36,349 bases of DNA from Verrucomicrobiales bacterium (GTDB lineage Bacteria > Verrucomicrobiota > Verrucomicrobiia > Limisphaerales > DUCD01): NCBI GenBank assembly GCA_012959985.1, contig DUCD01000062.1, forward strand, positions 1 through 36,349. Reading direction: 5' to 3'. A model generated the notes under the pieces. It was given only the letters and a program-made list of their open reading frames with translations. It did no database searches and was not told the origin of the DNA. A program made the translations under genes and the position numbers. Below are positions 8,991-19,351 of this stretch, piece by piece. Numbering within the stretch: the first letter of the stretch is position 1; each line of letters begins with the position of its first letter.

Positions 8991-11588
8991 ATGATGTTAT
9001 TCCGGCAAATGGGCTTCATCCTATTGTCTGCTGGCCAGGTCTGGTCGATCGGTGTCACGACATCGGGTAGCGACGCCGAACAGGGCTACCAGAACAATTC
9101 GGAAAATCGGAGCGAGAATCCTGCTTACAGCGCACTTGACATGTCGAAGGATGTGACGGCGGCCTACTCCGCCGGGTTCGGAGGAGTGATTAATTTCGAT
9201 GACATTACCGAGAGTGGTTCATTTCGGACCATGGAAGTCAGCTATGCGGGGGGGACGAAAGTCCTGCACATCAACTCGGGAGACACTGGCAACGGATATA
9301 AAATCTCATCACCGATCTCAGGTAACGTCAAGAGCAACCAGATGCTGGATGCCTCGGACAACCTGACTGGGGACGGACGAGACAACGATTGGGTGATCAT
9401 TTTCCAATCGATCACCGGAGTTGTCCCTAACGAAAAGGTTACCAAAGTCGGCTACACTTTTCTTGGACAGGAGGGAAGCTCGCGCACGATCGCCGAGGCG
9501 CGCGCGAACTTTGATGACGGACAGTTCGCGGCATTTACCCAGATCCGTTTCGGATCGCAGGATGTGTTCATCGGGTTCGAAGCGCCATTGGGGCGCCATA
9601 TCGTCCGGCTCACGATCCGGATGGAGGAACAACTATTTTCCAGTATCGATGACCTGGCTTTCGTGACAGAGACAGTGGACGGTAACGCATCCACCGCTGG
9701 TGCGCCGAGCAACTTAACCTCGTTCATCGGATGGGCTTCCTATAATCAATTCATTGCCGACCACGCTCTCACCGGGCCGGATGGGGAACAGGATTCCGAT
9801 CCGGATGGTGACCAGACGGAGAATTTGTTGGAATATGCTTATTTCATGAACCCAACCCTTTCAGACTCGAGACCGTTGAGTGTGAGAGGATCAGATCCGC
9901 TGGCCGTTGCGGGAATTCCCCGTTTGAGTGTGAATACCAAAGGTGAAGGCGAGTATCATTATATGGCACTGCGTCGGGTCAATGACCCGTTCCTCCATTA
10001 CCTTCCCAGCGCGACTCCAATTTTGCAGACATCATGGGATACGCACACTTTGGCCAACCTAGCCCAAGTCGAACGCATCGGTAAGGATAGGGCCGTGGTT
10101 CAGATCCGGAATTCCCTCAGCAACGCCAACCTTTTCTTCCAAGATCAGGTGACTTTGAAGATGCCCAACGCCACGACCTATCACATCGACAATCAACAGG
10201 ATTTCGGCAGTCATAAAACGGCGACCTTCTCTCCGGGAGACAAGATTCTCTTCAAGCGTGGAGAAATATTCACGGGAATGTTTCGCCCCAGTGGTAGCGG
10301 GACCAAGGGCGCGCCGATCCTGATCGGCAATTATGGCGAAGGCGCAAGACCCATCATCAATGCCATGGGAGCCCATGTTGCGGGAATCCACCTGCATAAC
10401 ATCGATTACTGGGAAATCCACGATATCGAAATCACAAACACCGATGGAACAACAACCGATCAGGGCGATCTCTACGGTGTCTACATCTTGATCGATACGA
10501 CTTCCAAGACCGACATGAACCACTATCACATCCGCAACTGCTATATTCACGACGTGAACGGTAAGGTGGCGGGTAAGGGGCGCGGAGGGATCCACCTGCA
10601 CGCCTACGATACCTTGGATAACCCACCCTTTCGGCTCAATGACGTTCAGATTGTCGGCAACACGATATCCCATGTCGGGGGCGTTGGCATCGGTAACCGT
10701 TCAGATTATGTCAATCTTCCTTCGGGAAACGACGAGTATCTGTGGACCGGCGTCTATGTGGCTCACAACTACGTGAATGGCACGGGGCGCAACGCCATCA
10801 TTGCCCGCGTCAGCAAGGAAGCGGTCTACGAGTTTAATGTGTTGCCGAACAGCAGTCGCTATTCAACGGGCCACAGCATCTACAATTTCAATACGGACGG
10901 TATAAAAATACAGAACAATGAAGTTTTTGGAAATATCGGCAGCGGCAGCGTCGACCGCGGGGCCTTCGATGCGGACTACAACTCCAGGGACTCGACATTC
11001 CAATACAACTACAGTCATAACAATCACTGGTTCATTGGCATCATGTGTCGATGGAACAAAGGCGTTACAATCCGTTACAATATCTCACAGAACGAACGCA
11101 AGGGTCTCTATTTCTACGGCTTTCACAACGAATCTAAACTGGAGAACATTGTGGTCCACAACAATGTCCATTTCACGAAAGCCTCCACTCGCAGGACCCT
11201 CTTCAACGCGGAGAACAGGCGCATGCGGAATACGGTCTTTTACAACAACATTTTCTACTATGAAGGCCGAGGCAGTTTCGGCAGCCAAGCGAACGACGGC
11301 GCCAATGTGGTTTTCAGCCACAATGTCTTTTATCATCTACCGGTCTGGCCCCATGGCGAGGGCGATCCCGATGCTATTACGGCCAACCCGCAATTCGTGA
11401 ACCCGGGTCAAGGCGGAACCCTGATTGACATGTTCGTCCCAAGCCGACTCGCCGGCTATCGCCTGCAAGCCGGGTCACCCTGTGTAGACACCGGAATCTG
11501 GATGAATGGAGTGAAAAGGGACTTCTGGGGCAACCCTGTGCCGACCGGTTCAGCAATTGATATCGGCGTCCATGAACGCCAGCCATGA
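8991..11588 (+). CDS. Large secreted right-handed parallel beta-helix protein (polysaccharide-lyase-like)
   Basis: ATG at 8991 (MMLFRQMGFILLSAGQVWS, signal-like). C-terminal half is beta-helix (YHIDNQQDFGSHKTATFSPGDKILFKRGEIFTG... GAFDADYNSRDSTFQYNYSHNNHWFIGIMCRWNKGVTIRYNISQNERKG ... DFWGNPVPTGSAIDIGVHERQP). Confidence 0.8.
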   Translation: MMLFRQMGFILLSAGQVWSIGVTTSGSDAEQGYQNNSENRSENPAYSALDMSKDVTAAYSAGFGGVINFDDITESGSFRTMEVSYAGGTKVLHINSGDTGNGYKISSPISGNVKSNQMLDASDNLTGDGRDNDWVIIFQSITGVVPNEKVTKVGYTFLGQEGSSRTIAEARANFDDGQFAAFTQIRFGSQDVFIGFEAPLGRHIVRLTIRMEEQLFSSIDDLAFVTETVDGNASTAGAPSNLTSFIGWASYNQFIADHALTGPDGEQDSDPDGDQTENLLEYAYFMNPTLSDSRPLSVRGSDPLAVAGIPRLSVNTKGEGEYHYMALRRVNDPFLHYLPSATPILQTSWDTHTLANLAQVERIGKDRAVVQIRNSLSNANLFFQDQVTLKMPNATTYHIDNQQDFGSHKTATFSPGDKILFKRGEIFTGMFRPSGSGTKGAPILIGNYGEGARPIINAMGAHVAGIHLHNIDYWEIHDIEITNTDGTTTDQGDLYGVYILIDTTSKTDMNHYHIRNCYIHDVNGKVAGKGRGGIHLHAYDTLDNPPFRLNDVQIVGNTISHVGGVGIGNRSDYVNLPSGNDEYLWTGVYVAHNYVNGTGRNAIIARVSKEAVYEFNVLPNSSRYSTGHSIYNFNTDGIKIQNNEVFGNIGSGSVDRGAFDADYNSRDSTFQYNYSHNNHWFIGIMCRWNKGVTIRYNISQNERKGLYFYGFHNESKLENIVVHNNVHFTKASTRRTLFNAENRRMRNTVFYNNIFYYEGRGSFGSQANDGANVVFSHNVFYHLPVWPHGEGDPDAITANPQFVNPGQGGTLIDMFVPSRLAGYRLQAGSPCVDTGIWMNGVKRDFWGNPVPTGSAIDIGVHERQP

Positions 11589-12181
11589 TCATGAACTGGA
11601 ATAAGATCGCAACCTTGCTTTTGCTGATGAGCTGCCTGACGGCAGCGGGCAAAGGCGCTCCGCCTGAGGATAGAACCAAGGTCGTCGAGCATCTCGGTTC
11701 CACGCCCATCTACCAAGAGGAGTTGGAGCTCCATATTCGGAACCAAACCGCGATGGTCGCCGTCTACTTCAAAGCCAAGTACAACGCAAATCTAACGGGA
11801 GCGGTTTGGAACCAGGACTTTGACGGCGAAGTGCCATCCGAACGATTACGATGTCAAGCTCTGGACGCGTGCTTGCGCGCCAAAGCCCTGCAGGTTCTTG
11901 CCCACGAGCATAGAGTCGGAAAACGTTTACCATTCCCCAACTTCAAAAAGCACTGCCAAGACATCAACCGTAGGCGTAAAGAAGCCAGAGAAGCCGGCAA
12001 AATTCTCTATGGTCCTGTGTCTTATGATCCGTGGCAGCTCTACCAATACGAACTCAGCATTCTGCGTATTCAGCTCAGAGCCGAACTCAGTGATGATTCA
12101 AGTGATTTCGATACATCCGAGACGGCTCTTAACAAAGTCATTATGGCCCGCTTGGCAGCTGACGTCTCAGCCGATGACTGA
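11585..12181 (+). CDS. Secreted SurA/parvulin N-domain-like protein lacking an obvious PPIase domain
   Basis: Starts in a 4-bp overlap with the upstream stop; signal peptide (WNKIATLLLLMSCLTAAGKG); VVEHLGSTPIYQEELELHIRNQ...YFKAKYNANLTGAVWNQDFDGEVPSERLRCQALDACLRAKALQVLAHEHRV resembles SurA_N-type chaperone domains. Confidence 0.6.
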   Translation: MIMNWNKIATLLLLMSCLTAAGKGAPPEDRTKVVEHLGSTPIYQEELELHIRNQTAMVAVYFKAKYNANLTGAVWNQDFDGEVPSERLRCQALDACLRAKALQVLAHEHRVGKRLPFPNFKKHCQDINRRRKEAREAGKILYGPVSYDPWQLYQYELSILRIQLRAELSDDSSDFDTSETALNKVIMARLAADVSADD

Positions 12182-12328
12182 CAATCGCTCTATGAAGTGG
12201 GGTGACTGGCAGAACTTTAAAGTAACAATAGTCCCGGAATCGGAAAAAAGACTTCCGTGTATGGCTGATGCTTGAGCACTGATTCATCCAGCCACAATCG
12301 AATGTACTTGATATTTATAGGTAGAAAA

Positions 12329-13876
12329 ATGAAGCGAATTATTGATATGGGAACAATTATCCTAACGGTTCTGGCCATTCTGAGTGCCGTCGGCTGCTCT
12401 GAATTGGGCAAGCATGTTGAACCGTCGACAGCTCCGGTTTCCACAAGCTATCACATTTCGACCCAGTCAGACTTTGATGCACTCAAATCACGCGTTTTCG
12501 ATGGAGGCGATCAAATCCTGTTTGAGCGAGGTCGTCGTTTCAAAGGTGCGTTGTCTCTCAGGCGCAGCAAGCTGCGACCTGATTCCGTAATTACCGTTGC
12601 AGACTTTGGGGCAGCAGACGAGTCGCGTCCGATTATCCATGCGGATGTCGAAGGGATGGGTGTGATTGATATTCGTGATTCCGGTGGTTGGATAATTGAG
12701 AATCTTGAACTTACCAATCAGTCCGCAGTACGCTCCGAACGTTACGGTGTGATCGTAATGGCTACGGATAGCGGCACACACGGGCCATTCACCGTGCGTA
12801 ATTGCTTGATTCAAAACGTAACCGGAGAACCAAACAACAAGGATAACGGTGGCATTATATTTCGAGTTTATGGCACCACCGTACCCACCAAATTCGACGG
12901 TGTAATGATTGAAAACAACGAGATTCGTGATATCAGCGGCGTCGGAATCAGAATCAAATCACCGTGGGAAGCAGACCCTGATGACCCACGAGAAGTTGCA
13001 AGACCCATCGGGCGACATGCTATTCTCAATGTTGTCATTCGCGGTAATCGAGTCAGCCATATAACCAAAAACGCGATCATCATCGCCAGTGCGGACTCAC
13101 CGTTGGCCGAATACAACATCATGGGCCCGAAAATTTCGACGGAAAATACCGGCAACACACTGTTCACCTATGCGACCGATTCGGCATTGATTCAGCACAA
13201 CGAAGCTTTCGGGAACCATGGTCCAGCGGCCGACAAAGATCGGGGCGGATTTGATGCCGACTGGAACAGCCGGGACACTGTGTTTCAGTACAACTATTCA
13301 CACGACAATAATTATGCCTTCGCGATCATGCGCAGATTTGGCGAGGGCATTCACATTCATCACAACATCAGCGAAAACGAACGCTTTGGTTTTATTCACT
13401 ACGGTTTTGCTGGCGACCATGCCATTTCTGACGTGGTGATCAGCAATAACACGTTTTACTCGACGCGGCCCAACATGATGATGTTCATGAATTTCGGAAG
13501 ACCTCGCGAGCCCATCGACACTACGATTGTCGACAATGTTTTCGTGTTTGCAGCAGGCGGTGCAATCTGGGGATCCGAGCCGACCTCCGAACGGGGAAAT
13601 GTGTTCGAGAACAATATTGTCATCGGTCTTGAAGGCCCGAACTACAGCAACCTGACGGCAGCCCCCCTTTTTATGGATCCAGGCAACAGCGGTACAGAAA
13701 TCGACATGGCCGACCCGCAGCGGTTAAACGGCTACAAATTGTGCCTTGGCTCAATCGCTATCGGAATGGGACACGAAGGCAACAACAAAGCAATGGTCGA
13801 TTTTTGGAGTGACCCAATTTTGAGTTTGAATATTGGAGCTTACGGTGGAAAAGGCGTGGACTGCAGGTCGCCATGA
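12329..13876 (+). CDS. Right-handed beta-helix lipoprotein, paralogue of the 8991 gene
   Basis: ATG at 12329: MKRIIDMGTIILTVLAILSAVGCSEL (lipobox LSAVGC). YHISTQSDFDALKSRVFDGGDQILFERGRRFKG and GGFDADWNSRDTVFQYNYSHDNNYAFAIMRRFGEGIHIHHNISENERFGFIHYGF align with the 8991 product. Confidence 0.85.
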   Translation: MKRIIDMGTIILTVLAILSAVGCSELGKHVEPSTAPVSTSYHISTQSDFDALKSRVFDGGDQILFERGRRFKGALSLRRSKLRPDSVITVADFGAADESRPIIHADVEGMGVIDIRDSGGWIIENLELTNQSAVRSERYGVIVMATDSGTHGPFTVRNCLIQNVTGEPNNKDNGGIIFRVYGTTVPTKFDGVMIENNEIRDISGVGIRIKSPWEADPDDPREVARPIGRHAILNVVIRGNRVSHITKNAIIIASADSPLAEYNIMGPKISTENTGNTLFTYATDSALIQHNEAFGNHGPAADKDRGGFDADWNSRDTVFQYNYSHDNNYAFAIMRRFGEGIHIHHNISENERFGFIHYGFAGDHAISDVVISNNTFYSTRPNMMMFMNFGRPREPIDTTIVDNVFVFAAGGAIWGSEPTSERGNVFENNIVIGLEGPNYSNLTAAPLFMDPGNSGTEIDMADPQRLNGYKLCLGSIAIGMGHEGNNKAMVDFWSDPILSLNIGAYGGKGVDCRSP

Positions 13877-14294
13877 CCCGTAGTCTGGAACAATCTGAAT
13901 CGTACCCAACCGATTGGAATTGGGAGTTCGGAATTGATGGATTTATGATCAAGATTCCAAGACTCAACACTGTCGAAGGCGTAATATTCGGAAATCCAAT
14001 CAACACTATTTTACGAAGATTTCCGGGCCCAAACCGTGTTTAAACCCGCCGCCCGCAAGTAGAAACGGCAAGCTGATCGGCAGAGATGAAATGCCGCGTA
14101 AACGATTACCGTGCTCAAAAAATGTATGCCATTAGTACGTAAAGTGTCAGGATTCTTCTTTGCCCGAAAAGGAGCCAATTCATCAAAACGTTGATAGACT
14201 AATGGTTACGTAGATGTAAATTCTATGGCATCGATTCTGCGTCATTCGTGAGAATTACGACTAACAGAGGCTTTCAAGGCCAACCCTACTAAAA

Positions 14295-15881
14295 ATGACA
14301 AATCAGAATCACTTACCTGTTTTTATCTTATGCATTCCACTGATATTACTTGCTAGTGGCTGTGCCACCAAAGAAGTTCACCTATGGCCCATCCTGGATG
14401 TGGCTCCGGATCCCTTGAATGACAGCGATCAATCTGAACCGCAGAACACGGAGGTCTTGAGTCATGGCAGTCGAGTTAGGGCGCTATGGCCAATCTTCGA
14501 GCTGGATACGACCGGTTCCGCGGCCAAACATGCAGTTCGCCCAATATACTCATACAACGGTGAAGATAAGGAAGGGAGTGTGTTTTGGCCCTTGGTCAGA
14601 TTTGGTTTCAAGGGGGAAGACGATCATTTTTTTCATCTTTTCCCGCTGTATTTCAATGGCCGAAAGGGTGGAAAATCCTGGAATGTTCTTTTCCCGCTGG
14701 CCGGGAAACTCGACGGTCAGAAGACTGGAAACTGGCTCTTCATTTTTCCTTATATCAACCGGGAACAGGGCGACAAACATTTCCGTGGTGTCGTGGTGCC
14801 ACCACTCATTTTCGGAAAGGATGCGGCAGCCGATTCGAAGTGGGGTTTAATACTCAATTATTTCTACAGTGAGAAACCCGGGGAATCCCTTTACACCTTC
14901 TTTCCTTTTTTCATCAAGAGATCGAAGGTTCAGGAGAAACCGCCTGAAGTCGTTGGAGCCAAAACCTCCCGGGAGACCGTACACGACTTGTTCGTCCTTC
15001 CGTTTTATTACCATCACTCAGTCGAAAATGAATCACAGCAACTCGAAAGTGATTTCTACCTGGGCCCCCTCTACCAACGTTCCTTGAGTCCTGGATATCA
15101 GAAACGCGCTTTCGGACTCGTTCCCTGGATCAATTTCGATGAGTTCTATTTCACATCGATCCTTGGATGGTCTTCAAAGAATCAAAACGAAACGGAAAAG
15201 AAATCACTTGAGATTTTCCCCTTTTATTCTACCGAGAGTGATGACAACCACTATGAGCATGCTCTACCGGGTCTCGGTCTTTACAGGTGGAGTCATCAAA
15301 AAACACACATGGGTGTGAGGGGGGCCAACCGAGGATGGGCATGGTGGCCACTCTTCGGGATTGCCCAAGGATTTGACAATGATTCCCGGGAACCCAATGG
15401 ACGTTCAGGTTGGCGAGCTTTGGCCGGACTCCTCCGCTATTCAAAAAACATTTTCCAACACAACCTGTCCCTGCTATTTCCGCTGCACGAGGTTTCTGGA
15501 AACGACAAGAAACAACACCACAGGTTCTGGCCTCTATATCGATATTCCTCATCGGATAAGAAAACCGAATTCTCCGCGCTGGCTGAGATCTTCGCTTCAC
15601 GAAAATCGTCAGAACTAACGAGTGATTTTCGATTTTTGTTACACCCAATTTCATATCAGGGAATCGAGTCCGGCGACTACGATTTCCGATTTCTCTGGAA
15701 ACTGATTGAAGCCCGATCAGCCAAAGGTGACTCGATCAAAGCTTTTAATCCTTTTTTCTACAGCCGTTCGACTCCAAATGAATCCAGGACCCTCTTTATG
15801 GGTGGTCTATTCGGATGGGGGCGTGATGGGGAAGATCGCTTCACACGGGTTTTTTGGGTTTTCAATTTTCCCAGACCTTAA
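14295..15881 (+). CDS. Lipoprotein of unknown function with many W/F-P-hydrophobic repeats
   Basis: Lipobox LLASGC; repeated motifs HLWPILD, ALWPIFE, VFWPLVR, HLFPLYF, VLFPLAG, FIFPYIN, TFFPFFI, FVLPFYY, EIFPFYS, WWPLFG, LLFPLHE, RFWPLYR, AFNPFFY. Confidence 0.85.
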   Translation: MTNQNHLPVFILCIPLILLASGCATKEVHLWPILDVAPDPLNDSDQSEPQNTEVLSHGSRVRALWPIFELDTTGSAAKHAVRPIYSYNGEDKEGSVFWPLVRFGFKGEDDHFFHLFPLYFNGRKGGKSWNVLFPLAGKLDGQKTGNWLFIFPYINREQGDKHFRGVVVPPLIFGKDAAADSKWGLILNYFYSEKPGESLYTFFPFFIKRSKVQEKPPEVVGAKTSRETVHDLFVLPFYYHHSVENESQQLESDFYLGPLYQRSLSPGYQKRAFGLVPWINFDEFYFTSILGWSSKNQNETEKKSLEIFPFYSTESDDNHYEHALPGLGLYRWSHQKTHMGVRGANRGWAWWPLFGIAQGFDNDSREPNGRSGWRALAGLLRYSKNIFQHNLSLLFPLHEVSGNDKKQHHRFWPLYRYSSSDKKTEFSALAEIFASRKSSELTSDFRFLLHPISYQGIESGDYDFRFLWKLIEARSAKGDSIKAFNPFFYSRSTPNESRTLFMGGLFGWGRDGEDRFTRVFWVFNFPRP

Positions 15882-16325
15882 TCTCAACCGGACATCATCT
15901 GGAGAAACGCCGTTGAGGGCGGAATCATCCTTGGTATCCCTTAATCCAAAAGGTCCTCAAGAAAACATTGAAAGTGGCACAAATTCTTTAGGGTCTACGA
16001 AGGAAAATTCGTCTTGCCGCTAAACCCATCTTTCCCGTAAACCGACGTTAGACAAGATACGCCTGGCTTAGGATTCGTGACCCAGCCCCCCAAAAAATCG
16101 CCATGCATCAATTCTGTAATTCTGCTGATCATGCACGCCTCTAACTACTCCTCACGATGCGAGTAATGACACAGTTTCCAGCAAACTCGGGTGGTCCCAT
16201 CGTCGCTTGACAATTACACATGGTATCGGATCAATCCTTTCAATGTCCAGACTTCGATCGTGAAGAAATCCGTCGCTGCAATCACCTCCCAATGTTGCCG
16301 TAGAAATTCATTCCAGGACAGTCCA

Positions 16326-16540
16326 GAATGTCACTAAGTTAAGGCATTTTATTCCGTCCTGATTGGTTTTCCATTGTTCGGGGTCGACACCCCCGACTTC
16401 AGGAACAAAATCATGTCCAGGGCCTTTTCAAACTTGAAGCTGCGCGGTGAGGCCGGATTTGAAATCGTTCCGGTCATGGCAATCCCAGACCTAATTGCTC
16501 AGAAATTCCATCGAAACTCCGTCTAAACTTAGTGCCATTC
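16326..16540. repeat. Small element with imperfect terminal inverted repeats (MITE-like)
   Basis: GAATGTCACTAAGTTAAG at 16326-16343 versus the reverse complement of 16523-16540, GAATGGCACTAAGTTTAG (16/18). Confidence 0.5.
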
Positions 16541-16840
16541 CAAGGCAGTACATTCTTTCGTCCGGGACTGGGTTCTATCTTTGCAATTCTTTCAGAACAT
16601 GAACATCTACCTGAAGATATTCAATCACCCATTGCTGACTTTGATTCATCCAACCAGCCAACTGCACAAGCACAAACTTCAACAAATCAATCTCCTGAAA
16701 AACCTACAGCCCCCCCTGAAACCCGATCTCAAACCAGTCTACAATCTGATCCAATACGGACGAAAACCCAACAACTTACAAATTTATCCAATTTCCGGAC
16801 ACTACGAGCGGCAACTAAACGCCGATATAAATGGTTGAAC

Positions 16841-17623
16841 TCAATACGATGGTTCGATTTTCGGATTGTTGGCAGCCTGAAACCCACGACATTCGTTTCT
16901 CAATAAAGGCTGAGTTAACTTGCTTAGCTGCCTATGTTGATTACCGTTTTCATCAAAATTACTTGGATTCAGCCATTGCGTGAAAACTTGATCCAATGCG
17001 GGCCAATCAGCATCTACTGCGGCAAACCATGCTGTATCGCGGTTTCGTCCTTTATAGACTGTTGCCTGATGAAATACTCCTTCAAACGAGAGGCCGAGAC
17101 GCTGTGCGGCAGAACAAGAACCAGCGTTCAACGCATCGCATTTCCATTCGTAGCGCCTGTACCCGAGCTCGAATACTTTCTTGATCATCAAAAACATAGA
17201 TTCTGTTGCTGTAGGTCGGCGCTTCATTCTCTCGGAGAAATGAATATGGCCAACTTCGATTGAACCGCTGCCTGGTGCGATTCGGAGATAACTGGCCACT
17301 CCAACAGCTTCCCTGGAATCCTTGTGAATCACTGCGTAGAATTGAGGGTCGCTGCCAATGCAAACCTTGACCATCCATTTTCGATATTCTTCGAATGTGG
17401 AGAAGGGGCCGTATGGGAGATACGTCCAGTTTTTTCCCTCGCCATCCTGAGCATTAGCAGCAAAGAGATCTTTGGCGTGCTTATCGACATTGAGTGGTTC
17501 TAAAAGACAAAAGCGCCCTTCCAGGGGTTGGTGAAGTGGAAATTCAGGTGGCACCCAATTTGGCAGAACTCGCCCAATGACTTGGCCAAGATGATTTATA
17601 GAATGGGGGTAATCGTTATCCAT
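16841..17623 (-). CDS. GNAT family N-acetyltransferase (RimJ/RimL type)
   Basis: LEGRFCLLEPLNVDKHAKDLFAANAQ...NWTYLPYGPFSTFEEYRKWM...FYAVIHKDSREAVGVASYLRIAPGSGSIEVGHIHFSERMKRRPTATESMFLMIKKVFELGYRRYEWKCDALNAGSCSAAQRLGLSFEGVFHQATVYKGRNRDTAWFA. Confidence 0.92.
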   Translation of the reverse strand: MDNDYPHSINHLGQVIGRVLPNWVPPEFPLHQPLEGRFCLLEPLNVDKHAKDLFAANAQDGEGKNWTYLPYGPFSTFEEYRKWMVKVCIGSDPQFYAVIHKDSREAVGVASYLRIAPGSGSIEVGHIHFSERMKRRPTATESMFLMIKKVFELGYRRYEWKCDALNAGSCSAAQRLGLSFEGVFHQATVYKGRNRDTAWFAAVDADWPALDQVFTQWLNPSNFDENGNQHRQLSKLTQPLLRNECRGFQAANNPKIEPSY

Positions 17624-17719
17624 CTGTATCGAACCTTGTTTTTCAGTGAAGAATTCAGCGGCTTATGGCTAATTCCCTCTATGGATAATTAAGTCATTCA
17701 GTATCAACAGTCAAGGTTG

Positions 17720-18076
17720 CAAACCAGTTGTTTGGATCGTGGCAAACCACCCTGTCCCTGGCAAATTCTCATTCCCACGGACTTTCGAACCCTTGATATA
17801 GAATCGGTGAGAACGATGCCTTATATTCCGAGTTCGCGTCCATTTATCGAACGAAAAATCGGATGTACCAGTCGAGAGTATTTGGATCATGTCATTTATT
17901 GGAACGGTGCCGATCTCGAGAGAAAACTTTATGAATTCAAAAAGTATTTCAACGGTAACCGTATTCATGGGGACATTCATCAGATGACTCTCATTAAGCG
18001 AGCTGAAGTATCAGAAATCAAAATTGTAAACTTCCAAAATTACAAATGGCACTCCCAAGGCAATGGATTCTACTAA
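17720..18076 (+). pseudogene. Integrase-core transposase, C-terminal fossil
   Basis: DRGKPPCPWQILIPTDFRTLDIESVRTMPYIPSSRPFIERKIGCTSREYLDHVIYWNGADLERKLYEFKKYFNGNRIHGD...YKWHSQGNGFY matches the usual C-terminal half of rve-type transposases; no N-terminal half present. Confidence 0.8.
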
Positions 18077-18143
18077 ATGCCGATGGCTGCTCAAGATTCT
18101 CCCGAAATTTTGGATTTCTCGGAAATGGCCTCCAGTCACCCCT

Positions 18144-18322
18144 ATGTCACTGACTTAAGGGATTTACGGAAAACCTAAAACAGGAGATTCTAAAATGAAG
18201 GGATCGGCGTCGATTCACCTAAAGGTTGGAGTTCACGCTTCAGCGTGTTTTTCAAATCAGTTCCAGACACGCTGACGCGTGAACTCCCACGGATGCCCTG
18301 TTTCAGCTCAAGTCAGTGACAT
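18144..18322. repeat. MITE-like element with 13-bp perfect TIRs enclosing a strong internal hairpin
   Basis: ATGTCACTGACTT at 18144-18156 versus AAGTCAGTGACAT at 18310-18322. Internal inverted repeat GGAGTTCACGCTTCAGCGTGT (18228-18248) / ACACGCTGACGCGTGAACTCC (18267-18287). Confidence 0.7.
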
Positions 18323-18568
18323 TGCCTGTCAACCGTATGCTCAACAGGGCAAATCTCTCAATGACAGCAAAGCAGCCGTTTGGGGATTGGCTGTGACAAC
18401 TACATGATATAATTTCTGGTATACAACTTGGAATCATCACGAGAAGACTCCTAAAACAAGAAGTGATGAAGACCATCTATTCCTCAAAAACGGCGAAACT
18501 CACTTCGATTAACAATTCGCCATGCACAGTTTCGGATGAGCATCGTCGCTGCGCGCCTTTTCTTCAAC

Positions 18569-19351
18569 TTACCACCAAAATGACGGTGTTCCCGTGGTCC
18601 GGATTTCCATTCTCTCGAAAGGTTTCCAATTCACATGGTTATCCATGAATAGGACATTGCCTCCGTCGGGTAATTGGCCCTCCAGATGGGGACTCGAATG
18701 ATCTTCAGCCCAACCGCCGCGGACTTGAGTGTAGTTGTTAAGTTCTCTTTTATATGTATTACTACCTTGAGAAAGAGTGGCGTCCGCCACGATAATAGCA
18801 CTTGCTGGTTGCACCAACGTTTCCTTGCTTCGGAATTTAACAATTTTTGCTTCCAGTTTCTCGAAGACGTTCGCTTCCGTGACCCGGGGAGAATCCTTGG
18901 TCGCGAAGGCATATCCCAACACCTTGAAATTACTGGTGAAGGTCCACAAGACGTCCGAATTCTGTTTTGAAAAGGAGGGGCAGTAGAGAATGTCCCGCTT
19001 GAATCCCTGACGAAGCATGTATTCGGCAATCCCAGTCGGCATGTCCCATGGCCAGTTGCCTGTAATGGTGAATCGACCGTCGCGAAAAGACATGGGTGGC
19101 AGCCAGTTTTTATTTTCGTCCGCATACATCAGGCTGGCGATGCCCAGTTGACGCAGATTACTGATGCATCGGGTTCGACGGCCTCTTTCCTTGGCTTTCC
19201 CCAAAGCGGGTAGGAGCATGGCTGCAAGGATCGCGATAATGGCGATCACCACCAGAAGTTCGATCAATGTGAACGCCTTGAGACGAAGGGTCGCATTATT
19301 CTGCCCGGATTGGGGAGAGTGAGATGCCTGTCTGGTTTTAAAGGGTTTCAT
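18569..19351 (-). CDS. Prepilin-type N-terminal cleavage/methylation domain protein (pseudopilin-like)
   Basis: [65 protein letters not shown]...[19 protein letters not shown]. Confidence 0.92.
   Translation of the reverse strand: MKPFKTRQASHSPQSGQNNATLRLKAFTLIELLVVIAIIAILAAMLLPALGKAKERGRRTRCISNLRQLGIASLMYADENKNWLPPMSFRDGRFTITGNWPWDMPTGIAEYMLRQGFKRDILYCPSFSKQNSDVLWTFTSNFKVLGYAFATKDSPRVTEANVFEKLEAKIVKFRSKETLVQPASAIIVADATLSQGSNTYKRELNNYTQVRGGWAEDHSSPHLEGQLPDGGNVLFMDNHVNWKPFERMEIRTTGTPSFWW

Noticed and set aside
10059-10673. 204-aa minus-strand ORF under the beta-helix gene, and similar antisense ORFs (9318-9632, 11085-11336)
   Set aside because: Antisense to well-supported coding sequence with low-complexity composition.
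7350-15940. Similarity of CCGTTGATGACGGAATCATC (near 7354) and CCGTTGAGGGCGGAATCATC (near 15911)
   Set aside because: Short, isolated match with no extended homology on either side; likely chance.
16532-16906. 124-aa plus-strand ORF and overlapping 85-aa ORF
   Set aside because: Two overlapping frames, S/T/Q/P-rich low-complexity composition, no recognisable domain; not supported enough to call.
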